DNA from: Sphaerisporangium aureirubrum
GTDB taxonomy: Bacteria > Actinomycetota > Actinomycetes > Streptosporangiales > Streptosporangiaceae
Length of the DNA: 64,000 nt
Reading direction: 5' to 3'
NCBI RefSeq assembly: GCF_042658925.1
Contig: NZ_JBHSRF010000003.1
Span: 124,001 to 188,000, forward strand
A program made the translations under genes and the position numbers. Positions 55,811 through 64,000 of this stretch are shown here, piece by piece; positions within the stretch are counted from its first letter, which is position 1; the number at the start of each line of letters is the position of its first letter. The notes under the pieces are model-generated. The model ran no database searches. It saw only the letters and a program-made list of their open reading frames with translations, and was not told the DNA's origin.

Positions 55811-58506
55811 AGCGGAGCGACCCCTTCTCCCGTCCTCGACGTACGGCGAGCAGGTGGCCGGCTGTGGTGGCGGCCCTGCTGGTCGCGACGATCGGGGCTC
55901 AGCCGGCTGTCGCGGCACAGCGGTCCGCGCCGTCGGAGTCCACCGCGACGGTCGCCGCCGCCGCTGGGGACATCGATGGATTCACCGCGGGCAATGCCGC
56001 GGTCGCTTCGGTCGATCTCGCCGGGACGTGGAGTTTCACGCCGGCGGGCCGGTCGACGACCTCGATCAGGGTGCCCGGAGGCGGCTGGTACAAGCAGGGG
56101 TTCACCGATGTGTCCCAGGCGGTGTACTCGCGTACGGTGACGGTGCCGGACTCGGGGCAGCCGCAGTCGGCGTGGATCGAGTTCGGCGCCGTGAACCACC
56201 AGGCGACGTTGTCGGTGGACGGCCGGGTGGTCGCGACGCAGATGACGGCCTTCACTCCGTCGAAGTTCGACATCAGCGCTTACGCCGCGCCGGGTACCAC
56301 TCATACGATCAGCGTCGATGTGAAGGGCCGCGGCGCGTTGAAGGCATCCAACGGCCGGTACCTGGTGCCCGACGCCGCCGAGTGGTCCGAGGCGGTACCG
56401 CAGGGGATCTATCGTTCGGCGTTCCTGCGGGTGTATCCGGCGGTGTACGTCAGTGACACGTTCGTCCGCACGTCGGTGGCGAATCAGACCCTCGGCTACG
56501 ACATGTGGGTGACCAATACCTCGACCAGCGCTCGATCGGTGACGGTGACCGGCGAGCTCTCCTCCGACGGAGGCGGGACGTTCTCCTACCCGGCGCTGCC
56601 GTCGCGCACCGTGACCGTGGGGGCGCGGTCGACGGCCAAGGTGACGGTCGATTCCGTCGCGTGGAACCTCGGCAGCGCCTCGTACTGGTGGCCGAATGTC
56701 CCCTACCGGTCGGGCTACCGAGCCCAGCTTCACCGTCTCAAGGTTCACGCCGCGACCGACGACGGCCGCACGAGTGACGCGACGTACCGGTTCGGGTTCC
56801 GGGAGGCCACCCAGAACGGCGAGTACTACTACCTCAACGGCGTGCGCGTGAACTTCCGCGGCGACAACCTCCAGGGTGCCGACTACGACCGGATCAACAA
56901 CGGCGGCAAGGGCGACGCCTACGACACGCTGCCCGGATTCCTGCCCCCGTCGTCCGGCAACGGCGGCTGGCCGCAGGCGGTGGACAACTACCAGCGGCTC
57001 AACTACAACGTGGTGCGCATCCACCAGGAGCCGGCCAGCCCGTACATGTTGGATGTCGCCGACGAGATGGGCCTGATGATCATCGACGAGGTCGCGATCC
57101 GCGGCTCCCAGTCCGGGCAGGATTGGATCTCCGGGCACGACAACATGGTCAACCACGCCCGTGCGCTGGTCCTGCGCGACCGCAACCACCCCGCGGTCAT
57201 CCGCTGGAGTCAGAACAACGAGCCGAACCAGAGCGGCCAGGATTCCGAACAGTTCGAGAAGGACCTGTACGCGGCGATGAACGGCGCCGACGGTACCCGG
57301 CCGATCATTGTCGAGCTGGGCGTCGGCGCGAATCTCAACATGTATCCCGGGATGACGTACGCCAACTTCGCGGTGATCTCGCACTACGTCGACGGCTTCG
57401 GCAGGTACGGGGAGGGCCTGATCACCGTGAATGGGCGGCCCGAGGGCGAGGGCGAGTACATCTGGCCGGCATGCAACAACAAGCAGGGCTTCGAGTGGTT
57501 CGCCACGGCAACCCTGGCCAAGCGCGGCAAGGGCGCCGCCGATCTGCGTCCGTACACGCTGCTGTCCGCCTGGGCCAGCGTCGTGCCCGGCGTGCGGAGC
57601 ACCGACTTCACCCCGGAGGAAGGCGGTCACCCTATCTACGGCGCGGACAACCTCCCGGACCCCTGGAGCAACCCGCAGATCCAGCGCGTGCAGGCGGCGT
57701 TCAACCCGGTGGCAGCGGTCGACCTGCCGTACTGGTCCGCCTCCGGCGCCTCGGACTCCAACGGCACCTTCCCTCTGCCGCAGGCCGTGCCCACCTACGC
57801 CCGGAACGCCACGGTCACTCGCAACATCACCGTCTTCAACGACGACTTCGCCGACACTTCGGTGGGCTTCACCTGGACGGCGCGGCTCGACGCGCCGAAC
57901 GGCGCGGTCGTCGCGTCCGGAAGCACGACCCTGACCGTCCCGCTCGGCTCGCGGGTCACCCAGCCGGTGTCCTTCACCACCCCGGCCACCGGCAGCCGCG
58001 TGTACCTGCAGCTGTCGACCACGAAGTCCGGTAGCCCCGTCTTCACCGACGCGGTGGAGTACTTCAACCTCGGAAGCGGCGGAAGCGGACCCGCACCGGG
58101 CACCTACCGCATCGTCAACCGCAACAGCGGCAAGCCGCTCGCTGTCGCGGGCAACTCCACCGCTGACGGTGCCAAGGTGGTCCAGCAGAGCGGCAGCGCC
58201 ACCTGGACCATCGCCACGACCTCCGACGGCTCCTACACCCTCAAGTACGTCCCGAGCGGAAAGATGCTCGACGTCAACGCCGGCAGCAGCACGGCCGGGC
58301 TGCAACTGCAGCAGTGGACGGCCAACGGCGGCACCAACCAGATGTGGTATCTACGGTCCACCGGCAACGGCTACTACACCATCGTCAGCCGCAACAGCGG
58401 ACTGGTGGCGGACGTCTCCGGTGCTTCGACGAGCGACGGGGCGCAGGTCGTGCAGTGGGCCGCCAACGGCGGGAACAACCAGCAGTGGCAACTGACCCAG
58501 AGTTGA
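55807..58506 (+). CDS. Secreted GH2-family glycosidase with C-terminal ricin-B-like lectin domain
   Basis: This 899-aa exported glycoside hydrolase has a signal peptide ending near 'AQPAVAAQ' (about residue 38). The GH2 sugar-binding domain ('AVYSRTVTVPDSGQPQSAWI') and Ig-like domain are followed by a TIM barrel with 'VVRIHQEPASPYMLDVADEM' and the acid/base 'IRWSQNNEPN'. A later Glu ('EGEYIWPACNN') is a nucleophile candidate. The last ~135 residues are a RICIN/CBM13-like domain ('YRIVNRNSGKPLAVAGNS', 'LDVNAGSSTAGLQLQQW'). It probably acts on plant or fungal polysaccharide side chains. AAGGA precedes ATG 55807. Confidence 0.88.
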   Translation: MKRSDPFSRPRRTASRWPAVVAALLVATIGAQPAVAAQRSAPSESTATVAAAAGDIDGFTAGNAAVASVDLAGTWSFTPAGRSTTSIRVPGGGWYKQGFTDVSQAVYSRTVTVPDSGQPQSAWIEFGAVNHQATLSVDGRVVATQMTAFTPSKFDISAYAAPGTTHTISVDVKGRGALKASNGRYLVPDAAEWSEAVPQGIYRSAFLRVYPAVYVSDTFVRTSVANQTLGYDMWVTNTSTSARSVTVTGELSSDGGGTFSYPALPSRTVTVGARSTAKVTVDSVAWNLGSASYWWPNVPYRSGYRAQLHRLKVHAATDDGRTSDATYRFGFREATQNGEYYYLNGVRVNFRGDNLQGADYDRINNGGKGDAYDTLPGFLPPSSGNGGWPQAVDNYQRLNYNVVRIHQEPASPYMLDVADEMGLMIIDEVAIRGSQSGQDWISGHDNMVNHARALVLRDRNHPAVIRWSQNNEPNQSGQDSEQFEKDLYAAMNGADGTRPIIVELGVGANLNMYPGMTYANFAVISHYVDGFGRYGEGLITVNGRPEGEGEYIWPACNNKQGFEWFATATLAKRGKGAADLRPYTLLSAWASVVPGVRSTDFTPEEGGHPIYGADNLPDPWSNPQIQRVQAAFNPVAAVDLPYWSASGASDSNGTFPLPQAVPTYARNATVTRNITVFNDDFADTSVGFTWTARLDAPNGAVVASGSTTLTVPLGSRVTQPVSFTTPATGSRVYLQLSTTKSGSPVFTDAVEYFNLGSGGSGPAPGTYRIVNRNSGKPLAVAGNSTADGAKVVQQSGSATWTIATTSDGSYTLKYVPSGKMLDVNAGSSTAGLQLQQWTANGGTNQMWYLRSTGNGYYTIVSRNSGLVADVSGASTSDGAQVVQWAANGGNNQQWQLTQS

Positions 58507-58544
58507 CCGGACGACCCGGTTCGCGCCTGCTGCCGCGGCGTTGA

Positions 58545-58586
58545 CCGTTACCCCTGGCCGCTCGGCCCTGCGGCCAGGGGTAACGG
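58545..58586 (+). terminator. Terminator after the glycosidase gene
   Basis: A perfect 17-bp stem (CCGTTACCCCTGGCCGC and its complement) with an 8-nt loop lies 38 nt after the stop. Confidence 0.93.
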
Positions 58587-58817
58587 CGAGATGTCAACTC
58601 CGAACGTCGGCAAGCGACCACCACCGAGCACCTTCATCGCGCATCCCCGTGGGGGCGATAAGCCGCCTCCGGTGCGCCGGGTGATGATTTTGCTAACGCG
58701 GATGCTAACTGCGTCCCGAGACGGCCGTAGACGTCGACAGAAGACGATCAAGCCAATCAGCCCGCTGAGCAGGCAGGAAGAGACGCTGAGGGACAGAAGT
58801 AGACGATCTTCTTCCGG
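58587..58817. other. Right end of the integrated element
   Basis: These 231 bp have no gene. They contain TGCTAAC direct repeats with 12-bp period at 58691-58709 inside the attR core, mirroring those near attL. Confidence 0.55.
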
Positions 58818-58877
58818 CTTGTAAACCCTAGATCAGGGGTTCGATTCCCCTCGTCGGCTCCCAGCCCAAAGGCCCCT
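58818..58877 (+). repeat. attR-like core (second copy of tRNA-Thr 3' half)
   Basis: It matches 54690-54749 except for three bases. It includes the T-arm and acceptor 3' strand but no tRNA 5' half, so it is not a functional tRNA gene. Confidence 0.85.
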
Positions 58878-59311
58878 AGGAGTGTCCGCCGGGGGCCTTT
58901 CGCCAACACCTCTGCTAACACGCGCTACGCAGCCGTCCGGCCGAAGGCGAACTCGCCGTGGCCTCCCACATATACGCCGCCCACCGGTGAAAAGGCCCTT
59001 CGCTCCGCTCAGGGCTGTCCTTCCCAGGGGGCGCCGCCCCCCTCGCCCCCCGAACGCGAGGCACAAGCCTTCCGCGGCGGTTGTCCTCCAAAGATCCACA
59101 AAGGGAGAAGTCCCTGGGCCGCCGACCTGTACAGACGCGCCCGCGACCGCAGCAAACGTCACCTCCAGGCCGTCTGCATCCCTCGGCCGAGGATGGCTGC
59201 GCGTCATCCACGCCTGCTACCGCGACGGCACACCCTACGACCCCGCCGTCCACCACACGCGACACGACACGGCTACCGCCTATCAACTACCAACACAATG
59301 ACTAACAATCC
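58878..59311. other. Second integrase-like end and non-coding remnant
   Basis: Directly after the attR core come weak TGCTAAC repeats (58901-58919). A minus-strand sequence follows whose end reads 'GRTAA' before a stop, like the 'GAAA' end of the integrase at 54797. It looks like the start of a second, decayed element in tandem. A GGGGGCG-C-CGCCCCC hairpin is at 59027-59041. No intact gene is present. Confidence 0.45.
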
Positions 59312-59803
59312 TCAGAAGTCGATCTCCCAGAAGAGTGCGCCGGCCTCCCGTGGGCCCGTGAGAATCTTCACCAGTGAATCTGGTCCGGTGCCGGGAGGCA
59401 GGTCGACGGACAGATAGGTGCCTTGCAGCCACTCGTGGGCCAGGCCGGATGCCACGACCTTGCCATGCAGCAACTCGTGGAGTTGGTCACGTTGAGGGTG
59501 CCGCTGGACCAGGGCGACGCGCAAGGTGCGGTGCCCGGACTTCTCAACTACGGCGGACACCACGTGCTGATCATTGATGGTCACGATGTCGCGGTGGCAG
59601 ATGCCGTATGTGAAGAACGGCAGGCAGGCGATCTCGAACCTGTCTGGTGAGAGCTGGTGGGTCCACAACTGTTCGCGCCAGCCGTCCTGCCGCTCCGATA
59701 GGTCGGCGTGGATCATGTAGTTACTGGCCCCACGGCCAATCGGGTTGTCGTGCGTGATGATAGTGATGACGCGCCTCCCCGGGAGAACGGCCAGTGCGGC
59801 CAT
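59312..59803 (-). CDS. DUF4265 protein
   Basis: This 163-aa protein has the DUF4265 pattern ('FEIACLPFFTYGICHRDIV' followed by 'VVSAVVEKSGHRTLRVALVQ'). The family is short, cytosolic and of unknown function, often found in accessory regions. The first ~30 residues ('LAVLPGRRVITIITHDNPIG') may not belong, and an internal start such as ATG at 'MIHADLSERQDGW' is possible. It lies in the accessory zone between the tRNA-linked element and the STAND gene. Confidence 0.75.
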   Translation of the reverse strand: MAALAVLPGRRVITIITHDNPIGRGASNYMIHADLSERQDGWREQLWTHQLSPDRFEIACLPFFTYGICHRDIVTINDQHVVSAVVEKSGHRTLRVALVQRHPQRDQLHELLHGKVVASGLAHEWLQGTYLSVDLPPGTGPDSLVKILTGPREAGALFWEIDF

Positions 59804-59964
59804 GCTGCAGCAGATGGCGGGCGGTCGGCTCAGCGGGGTGCTGCGAGCCGACGCCAGCAGACGAGGCCGTCACCAATCCCCACCCTCACCACGCGACTGA
59901 CCAGCAAACGCACCCTGGCGCGCAAAGGTGTTGACTCAGGGAACTGCCGCGGCCCTCCTTCGTC
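59804..59964. other. Short gap before the STAND gene terminator
   Basis: This gap contains the upstream region of the DUF4265 gene. I see no other gene or a clear promoter. Confidence 0.5.
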
Positions 59965-59996
59965 GGACCTTGCCATCGGGCAACGTGGCAAGGTCC
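59965..59996 (-). terminator. Terminator after the STAND-TPR gene
   Basis: GGACCTTGCCA pairs with TGGCAAGGTCC (11 bp, 10-nt loop), 4 nt past the minus-strand stop at 60000. Confidence 0.85.
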
Positions 59997-59999
59997 TGC

Positions 60000-62900
60000 T
60001 TAACCCTTGGGATGTGATGCCGCATGTGGGGGCATGAGACGGTTTGCTTCCTCAAGAGCCTGTGAAGCCTCGGCTGGGCGCCCCAGCGCCAAGTACATGA
60101 GACCGAGGTTGTTCAGGGTGCCGGCTAGGCCGGGGCGGTAGCGGTCGGGGTAGCGTTCGGCCAGCTCCCGCCTGATGGTGACGGCCTCCTGGGTGTGGTG
60201 GAGGGCCTCAGCGGGGCGGCCCAGCGCCGAGAATCGGACGCCGAGGTTGTTCAGGGAGCTGGCGAGGTCGGGGCGGTAGCGGTCGGGGTAGTGCTCGGCC
60301 AGCTCCCGGTAGATGGTGAGGGCCTCCTGGGTGTGGGGGAGGGCCTCAGCCGGGCGGCCCAGCACCGAGAACAAGTTGCTGAGGTTGTACAGGGTGCCGG
60401 CGAGGTCGGGGCGGTAGCGGTCGGGGTAGCGCTCGGCCAGCTCCCGCCGGATGGTGAGGGCCTCCTGGGTGTGGGGGAGGGCCTCAGCCGGGCGGCCCAG
60501 CTCCGAGAACCAGGCGCCGAGGTCGTTCAGGGAGGTGGCGAGGTCGGGGCGGTAGCGGTCGGGGTAGCGTTCGGCCAGCTCTCGGTAGATGGTGACGGCT
60601 TCCTGCGTGTGGGGGACGGCTTCAGCCGGGCGGCGCAGCGCCGAGAATCGGACGCCGAGGTTGTTCAGGGAGGTGGCGAGGTCGGGGCGGTAGCGGTCGG
60701 GGTGGCGTTCGGCCAGCTCCCGCCGGATGGTGAGGGCTTCCTGGGTGTGGGGGAGGGCCTCAGCCGGGCGGCCCAGCGCCGAGAACGTGATGCCGAGGTT
60801 GTTCAGGGAGGTGGCGACGTTGGGGCGGTAGCGGTCGGGGTGGCGCTCGGCCAGTTCTTGGTAGATGGTGAGGGCTTCCTGGGTGTGTAGGAGGGCTTCA
60901 GCCGGGCGGTCCAGCTCCGAGAATCGGCCGCCGAGGTTGGACAGGGTGCCGGCGAGGTCGGGGCGGTAGCGGTCGGGGTAGGACTCGGCCAGCTCCCGGT
61001 AAATGGTGAGGGCCTCCTGGGTGTGGGACAGGGCCTCAGCCGGGCGGACCAGCTCCGAGAACCAGATGCCGAGGTTGTTCAGGGAGGTGGCGAGGTCGGG
61101 GCGGTAGCGGTCGGGGTAGGACTCGGCCAGCTCCCGCCGGATGGTGAGGGCTTCCTGGGTGTGGGATAGGGCCTCAGCCGGGCGGCCCAGCTCCGAGAAC
61201 CACATGCCGAGGTTGTTCAGGGTGCCGGCGAGGTTGGGGCGGTAGCGGTCGGGGTGGCGCTCGACCAGCTCTCGGTAGATGGTGACGGCCTCCTGGGTGT
61301 GGGGGAGGGCTTCAGCCGGGCGGCCCAGCTCCGAGAACCGGCCGCCGAGGTTGGACAGGGAGCCGGCGAGGTCGGGGCGGTAGCGGTCGGGGTGGGACTC
61401 GACCAGCTCCCGCCGGATGGTGACGGCCTCCTGGTCGTGGGGGAGGGCTTCAGCCGGGCGGCCCAGCTCCGAGAACAAGACGCCGAGGTTGGACAGGGAG
61501 GTGGCGAGGTCGGGGCGGTAGCGGTCGGGGTAGCGCTCGGCCTGCTCTCGGTAGATGGTGAGGGCTTCCTGGGTGTGGGACAGGGCCTCAGCCGGGCGGC
61601 CCAGCGCCGAGAGCCAGACGCCGAGGTTGGACAGGGAGGCGGCGAGATTGGGGCCGTAGCGGTCGGGGTGGGACTCGGCCTGCTCTCGGTAGATGGTGAC
61701 GGCCTCCTGGGTGTGGGATACGGCCTCAGCCGGGCGGCCCAACTGGGCCGTCAACGTCCCTACCATCGACAGCCAGTAAGCCCGCTCGCTGCTGTGCTCC
61801 CCGGCGGGGAAGCTGTCCAGAACTTTGCGGGCCAGAATCGCGCCCGCTTCGGCCAGCAACAAGGACGGGTAGGGAATCGCTCCGGAGATCGCCGCCAAGG
61901 TGTCTCGTGATGCCTCCAAGTCCGCCGCCACCTGCGCCACCAACGGCACGATCTGTTGCAGCAACTCCTGCGCCGATTCGTAGTCGACCGACGCTCGTCC
62001 CAGAACGATCAACGCTTGACGTGACTGTACGACGTCCACGTCGCTCAGGCATCGTTGCGCCAGCTCGGGTGAAGCCGCCAGCTCCTGTGTCACGTGCAAC
62101 TCGGCCAACCGGTCCGGCCGTAGCGAAGCCAGCCATTGCCCGCTGTCGGCATCAGGTGGGTACACGCCGCGCAGCCAGTCGGCCACGCGGCCCGATTGCG
62201 GCGCCTCAGGGATCCGCGCCAACAGGCTCACCGCCTCGGTGCGGTCGCGAGCTCCCAGCAGGGACGCCGTGGCCACCAATTGGCGCAGCATCGTCGAAGT
62301 CAACCCGAAAGGTCCCGCACACAGGCCGTTCGCTTCCGCGCTGCGCTGCCAGAACTTCCGCTCATGCCCCAACAACTCCGCCAGCACCTCGGCCAGGTCG
62401 ACGTGAATCGTGCCAGTCCCCGGCGCCTGCTCGGTTTCCAACACCGCCACCAGCGCAGCCGCGTGCAGATCAAGAATCCGCGCCTGAGCAAAGCTAGAGG
62501 CGAGCACGATGTCCGGGACGTGTGCCAAGCCGCGTAGCCGAGCGAAGTCCGCAGCCGCAGCCGCCACCACCTGCGCATCAGAGACATCAGCATTGACCCG
62601 CGACGCCAACCCCATGTGCTCCACGGTCGCGCGTGCGTGCACCTTACGGACCGGCGGCTCCCCCGTCCCCAGCCGTTCCCACCACTCACCGGCACTGCGC
62701 GCCAGCAGCAACAACCGCACCTGCCTGCCCTGATCGGCCACTACCGAGGCCAGCAACTCATCAAGTCCCGTCCGCGTCTCGGCGTAATCCACCACCAGCA
62801 GCACAGGGCCATCAGAGCTCTGCCGGAAGCGGTACAACGCCGTCGACTCCTGACGCTCCCCGACCTCCCAGACCGCCCAGCCGCGATCATGCATCCGCGA

Positions 62901-63314
62901 CGACAGCTCCAGCATCAGACGCGTCTTGCCGACACCGCCCGGACCGGTCACCAGCCGCACCCGCGCCGCGGCCGGATCGGCGCACCAGTTCTCTAACGTG
63001 CGCAACTCCTCAGCGCGGCCGAGAAACGTCACCACCTCACGACGCGCCGTCAGCAACGTCGCGGGTCCCCGATCCAAATCCGTCAGCGCCGCCGCCGACA
63101 CCGCGTCATCCATCGCCCGTCGCCGCGCCACCACTGCGTCGTACACGGTCGGCCCGAACGCCCCCAGCGCGCCACCGATCGCCGCCCCCAGCACAGCCGC
63201 CAACGTCTTGCCATCGGTCACCGCGCCGGCAACACCTCCGGCCAGCGCCAGCCCAACCCCCACCAGCAATGCACGCCTACCACCCATACCGCCATCAGTA
63301 GCCCACCCGACCAC
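60000..63314 (-). CDS. Membrane-anchored STAND ATPase with 12 near-identical TPR repeats
   Basis: This 1104-aa protein starts with two hydrophobic segments ('ALLVGVGLALAGGVAGAV', 'LAAVLGAAIGGALGAFG'). A STAND/NB-ARC-like ATPase follows, with P-loop 'GPGGVGKT' (124-131) and the Walker B variant 'LLVVDYAETR' (172-181). From residue 526 twelve 46-residue TPR-like units ('GRPAEALPHTQEALTIRREL' type) plus a partial thirteenth make the C-terminal sensor. Such proteins often act as ligand-triggered switches, including in phage defence; that role is inferred. GTG 63314 or ATG 63287 may be the start. Confidence 0.85.
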   Translation of the reverse strand: MVGWATDGGMGGRRALLVGVGLALAGGVAGAVTDGKTLAAVLGAAIGGALGAFGPTVYDAVVARRRAMDDAVSAAALTDLDRGPATLLTARREVVTFLGRAEELRTLENWCADPAAARVRLVTGPGGVGKTRLMLELSSRMHDRGWAVWEVGERQESTALYRFRQSSDGPVLLVVDYAETRTGLDELLASVVADQGRQVRLLLLARSAGEWWERLGTGEPPVRKVHARATVEHMGLASRVNADVSDAQVVAAAAADFARLRGLAHVPDIVLASSFAQARILDLHAAALVAVLETEQAPGTGTIHVDLAEVLAELLGHERKFWQRSAEANGLCAGPFGLTSTMLRQLVATASLLGARDRTEAVSLLARIPEAPQSGRVADWLRGVYPPDADSGQWLASLRPDRLAELHVTQELAASPELAQRCLSDVDVVQSRQALIVLGRASVDYESAQELLQQIVPLVAQVAADLEASRDTLAAISGAIPYPSLLLAEAGAILARKVLDSFPAGEHSSERAYWLSMVGTLTAQLGRPAEAVSHTQEAVTIYREQAESHPDRYGPNLAASLSNLGVWLSALGRPAEALSHTQEALTIYREQAERYPDRYRPDLATSLSNLGVLFSELGRPAEALPHDQEAVTIRRELVESHPDRYRPDLAGSLSNLGGRFSELGRPAEALPHTQEAVTIYRELVERHPDRYRPNLAGTLNNLGMWFSELGRPAEALSHTQEALTIRRELAESYPDRYRPDLATSLNNLGIWFSELVRPAEALSHTQEALTIYRELAESYPDRYRPDLAGTLSNLGGRFSELDRPAEALLHTQEALTIYQELAERHPDRYRPNVATSLNNLGITFSALGRPAEALPHTQEALTIRRELAERHPDRYRPDLATSLNNLGVRFSALRRPAEAVPHTQEAVTIYRELAERYPDRYRPDLATSLNDLGAWFSELGRPAEALPHTQEALTIRRELAERYPDRYRPDLAGTLYNLSNLFSVLGRPAEALPHTQEALTIYRELAEHYPDRYRPDLASSLNNLGVRFSALGRPAEALHHTQEAVTIRRELAERYPDRYRPGLAGTLNNLGLMYLALGRPAEASQALEEANRLMPPHAASHPKG
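60084..61739 (-). repeat. 138-bp coding tandem repeat, 12 units
   Basis: The DNA encoding the TPR units repeats every 138 bp exactly with no indels from 61739 down to 60084. The units differ mainly at a few codons, so recombination can change copy number in frame. Confidence 0.95.
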
Positions 63315-63494
63315 CTTCCGCGCGCGGAGTTACGAGATAGCAACCCACGGTCAGATCTGGTCCGGCCGTACAGCACAGCGCCATACGCCATCAGGCACCA
63401 CCACACATCTGAGCAGGAGCCTTTGTGTCCTCCGGGTTGACGGCGCGGTTGTCGTTGTGCGGTGAGGGGTGTTGTTGTGAGGCAAGCTGATGGC
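63315..63494. other. Divergent intergenic region, STAND gene and PaaX gene
   Basis: These 180 bp lie between divergent starts. TTGACG is at 63436-63441, but a fitting -10 is not obvious. No gene is seen. Confidence 0.45.
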
Positions 63495-64000
63495 GTGAGT
63501 GGTCATGTACCTTCGGACGATGCCGGGGTCCCGCGGGCGCAGGCCGGCCCCAACCCGCAGCATCTGCTGACGACCTTGCTCGGTGAGTATCTCGACTCCT
63601 CGGATGCCGATCTTCCGTCGGTGGCGGTGGTCGCGATACTCAGGGAGTTCGGCATCACTGAGTCCAGCGCGCGGGCGGCGTTGTCCCGGCTGACCAAGCG
63701 TGGTCTGATCGCTGTGCGGGGAGCTGGACGGCCGCCTGTGTATCACCTCACGCCTCAGGCGATCGCCAGGCATCGCTCACGGATGGATCATTTTCTGAGC
63801 TTCGGCGCGCGGCCGCCGCGGTGGACCGGTGACTGGGTGACCGTCTCCTTTTCTATTCCCCAGGCCGGCCAGGCGCCGCGGCACGCGGTTCGTAAGGCTT
63901 TGGGGGCGCTGGGTTTCGTGGGGCTGTACGACAGTGTGTGGATCCGGCCGGGATCGGACTCCGGGGCGGTGAGTCAGGCGCTGCACGACATCCTGGACGG
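63495..64000 (+). CDS. PaaX-family transcriptional regulator (3' end outside window)
   Basis: This frame is open from GTG 63495 to the window edge, 168 codons. The N-terminal winged helix ('VVAILREFGITESSARAALS', 'KRGLIAVRGAGRPPVYHLT') and the start of the PaaX central domain ('WTGDWVTVSFSIPQAGQAPR', 'VRKALGALGFVGLYDSVWI') are clear. The family represses phenylacetate or related catabolic genes and responds to CoA esters; the target here is unknown. The first ~25 residues are poorly conserved, so a start further in is possible. Confidence 0.85.
   Translation, partial: MSGHVPSDDAGVPRAQAGPNPQHLLTTLLGEYLDSSDADLPSVAVVAILREFGITESSARAALSRLTKRGLIAVRGAGRPPVYHLTPQAIARHRSRMDHFLSFGARPPRWTGDWVTVSFSIPQAGQAPRHAVRKALGALGFVGLYDSVWIRPGSDSGAVSQALHDILD

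Larger units (their letters stand above)
54690..58877. mobile_element. Degraded integrative element in tRNA-Thr carrying a GH2 glycosidase
   Basis: The element is bounded by a 60-bp direct repeat of the tRNA 3' half (54690-54749 and 58818-58877, three mismatches). It contains integrase fragments next to the tRNA, an IS481 scar, and a secreted glycosidase gene with a small upstream ORF. Both ends carry 12-bp-period TGCTAAC repeats. The integrase lacks its N-terminus, so the element is probably immobile. Confidence 0.8.

Noticed and set aside
58818..58866. Second tRNA-Thr gene
   Set aside because: Only the anticodon loop to 3' end is present and the anticodon stem is broken. It is an att duplicate.

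Overview
The window is high-GC DNA from a filamentous or related actinobacterium. The evidence is two mycothiol genes (mshD, mshA), CarD, a GlnR-type orphan regulator, the MurT/GatD pair, a BTAD/AfsR-type regulator, and many leaderless genes with TAnnnT hexamers 6-7 nt before the start codon. Gene order resembles the mshD-glnR-sseA, mshA-gpmA and phoU-phoRP-carD-ispF-cysS-rlmB regions I recall from Streptomyces and Mycobacterium. Codon use and the dispersed repeats would suit the Streptosporangiales, but the genus cannot be fixed from sequence alone.

Layout. 1-8.9 kb: phosphate transporter end, mshD, secreted 5'-nucleotidase, glnR, then a collinear run (ThiS/MoaD-like protein, DUF2993 protein, ECF sigma factor and anti-sigma factor, thioredoxin, a leaderless Cys leader peptide, sulfurtransferase sseA, DUF1416), closed by a 16-bp-stem terminator. 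9-17.8 kb: a six-gene membrane cluster (multi-spanning protein, three translationally coupled membrane-anchored proteins, a 652-aa membrane protein, a HerA/VirB4-like ATPase). 17.9-19.8 kb: murT-gatD. 20-24.5 kb: small regulated accessory genes (MarR/SnoaL, LysR with DHFR-like and cysteine-dioxygenase-like genes, DsrE, nitrobindin). 24.9-32.7 kb: a large BTAD-ATPase regulator followed by a 1435-aa secreted lectin/discoidin protein with features of a pore-forming toxin. 32.7-45.2 kb: nur-like regulator, ygfZ-like, dtd, asparaginase, DUF2207, DUF2516/HbhA-like/XRE trio, BlaI-M56 pair, methyltransferase, SDR, mshA, YbjN, gpmA. 45.2-54.6 kb: phoU, sensor kinase and response regulator with a PHO-box-like operator, lipoprotein, carD, ispF, GlsB, DUF2637-like protein, cysS, rlmB.

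54.66-64 kb is accessory. A tRNA-Thr gene carries an attL-like core. A degraded integrase/IS481 scar and a secreted GH2-ricin glycosidase follow, and a 60-bp copy of the tRNA 3' half closes the element at 58.82-58.88 kb. Beyond it lie a second decayed integrase-like end, a DUF4265 gene, a STAND ATPase with twelve nearly identical 46-residue TPR units, and the start of a PaaX-type regulator.

Themes. Thiol and sulfur metabolism recurs: mshD, mshA, thioredoxin, sseA with its cysteine leader, a cysteine-dioxygenase-like cupin, DsrE and cysS. Several regulators have clear palindromes at their own promoters (MarR, LysR, BlaI, XRE), and mshA has a 16-bp palindrome. Tandem minisatellites of 11, 15, 18 and 41 bp and three copies of a ~150-bp dispersed repeat occupy intergenic space.
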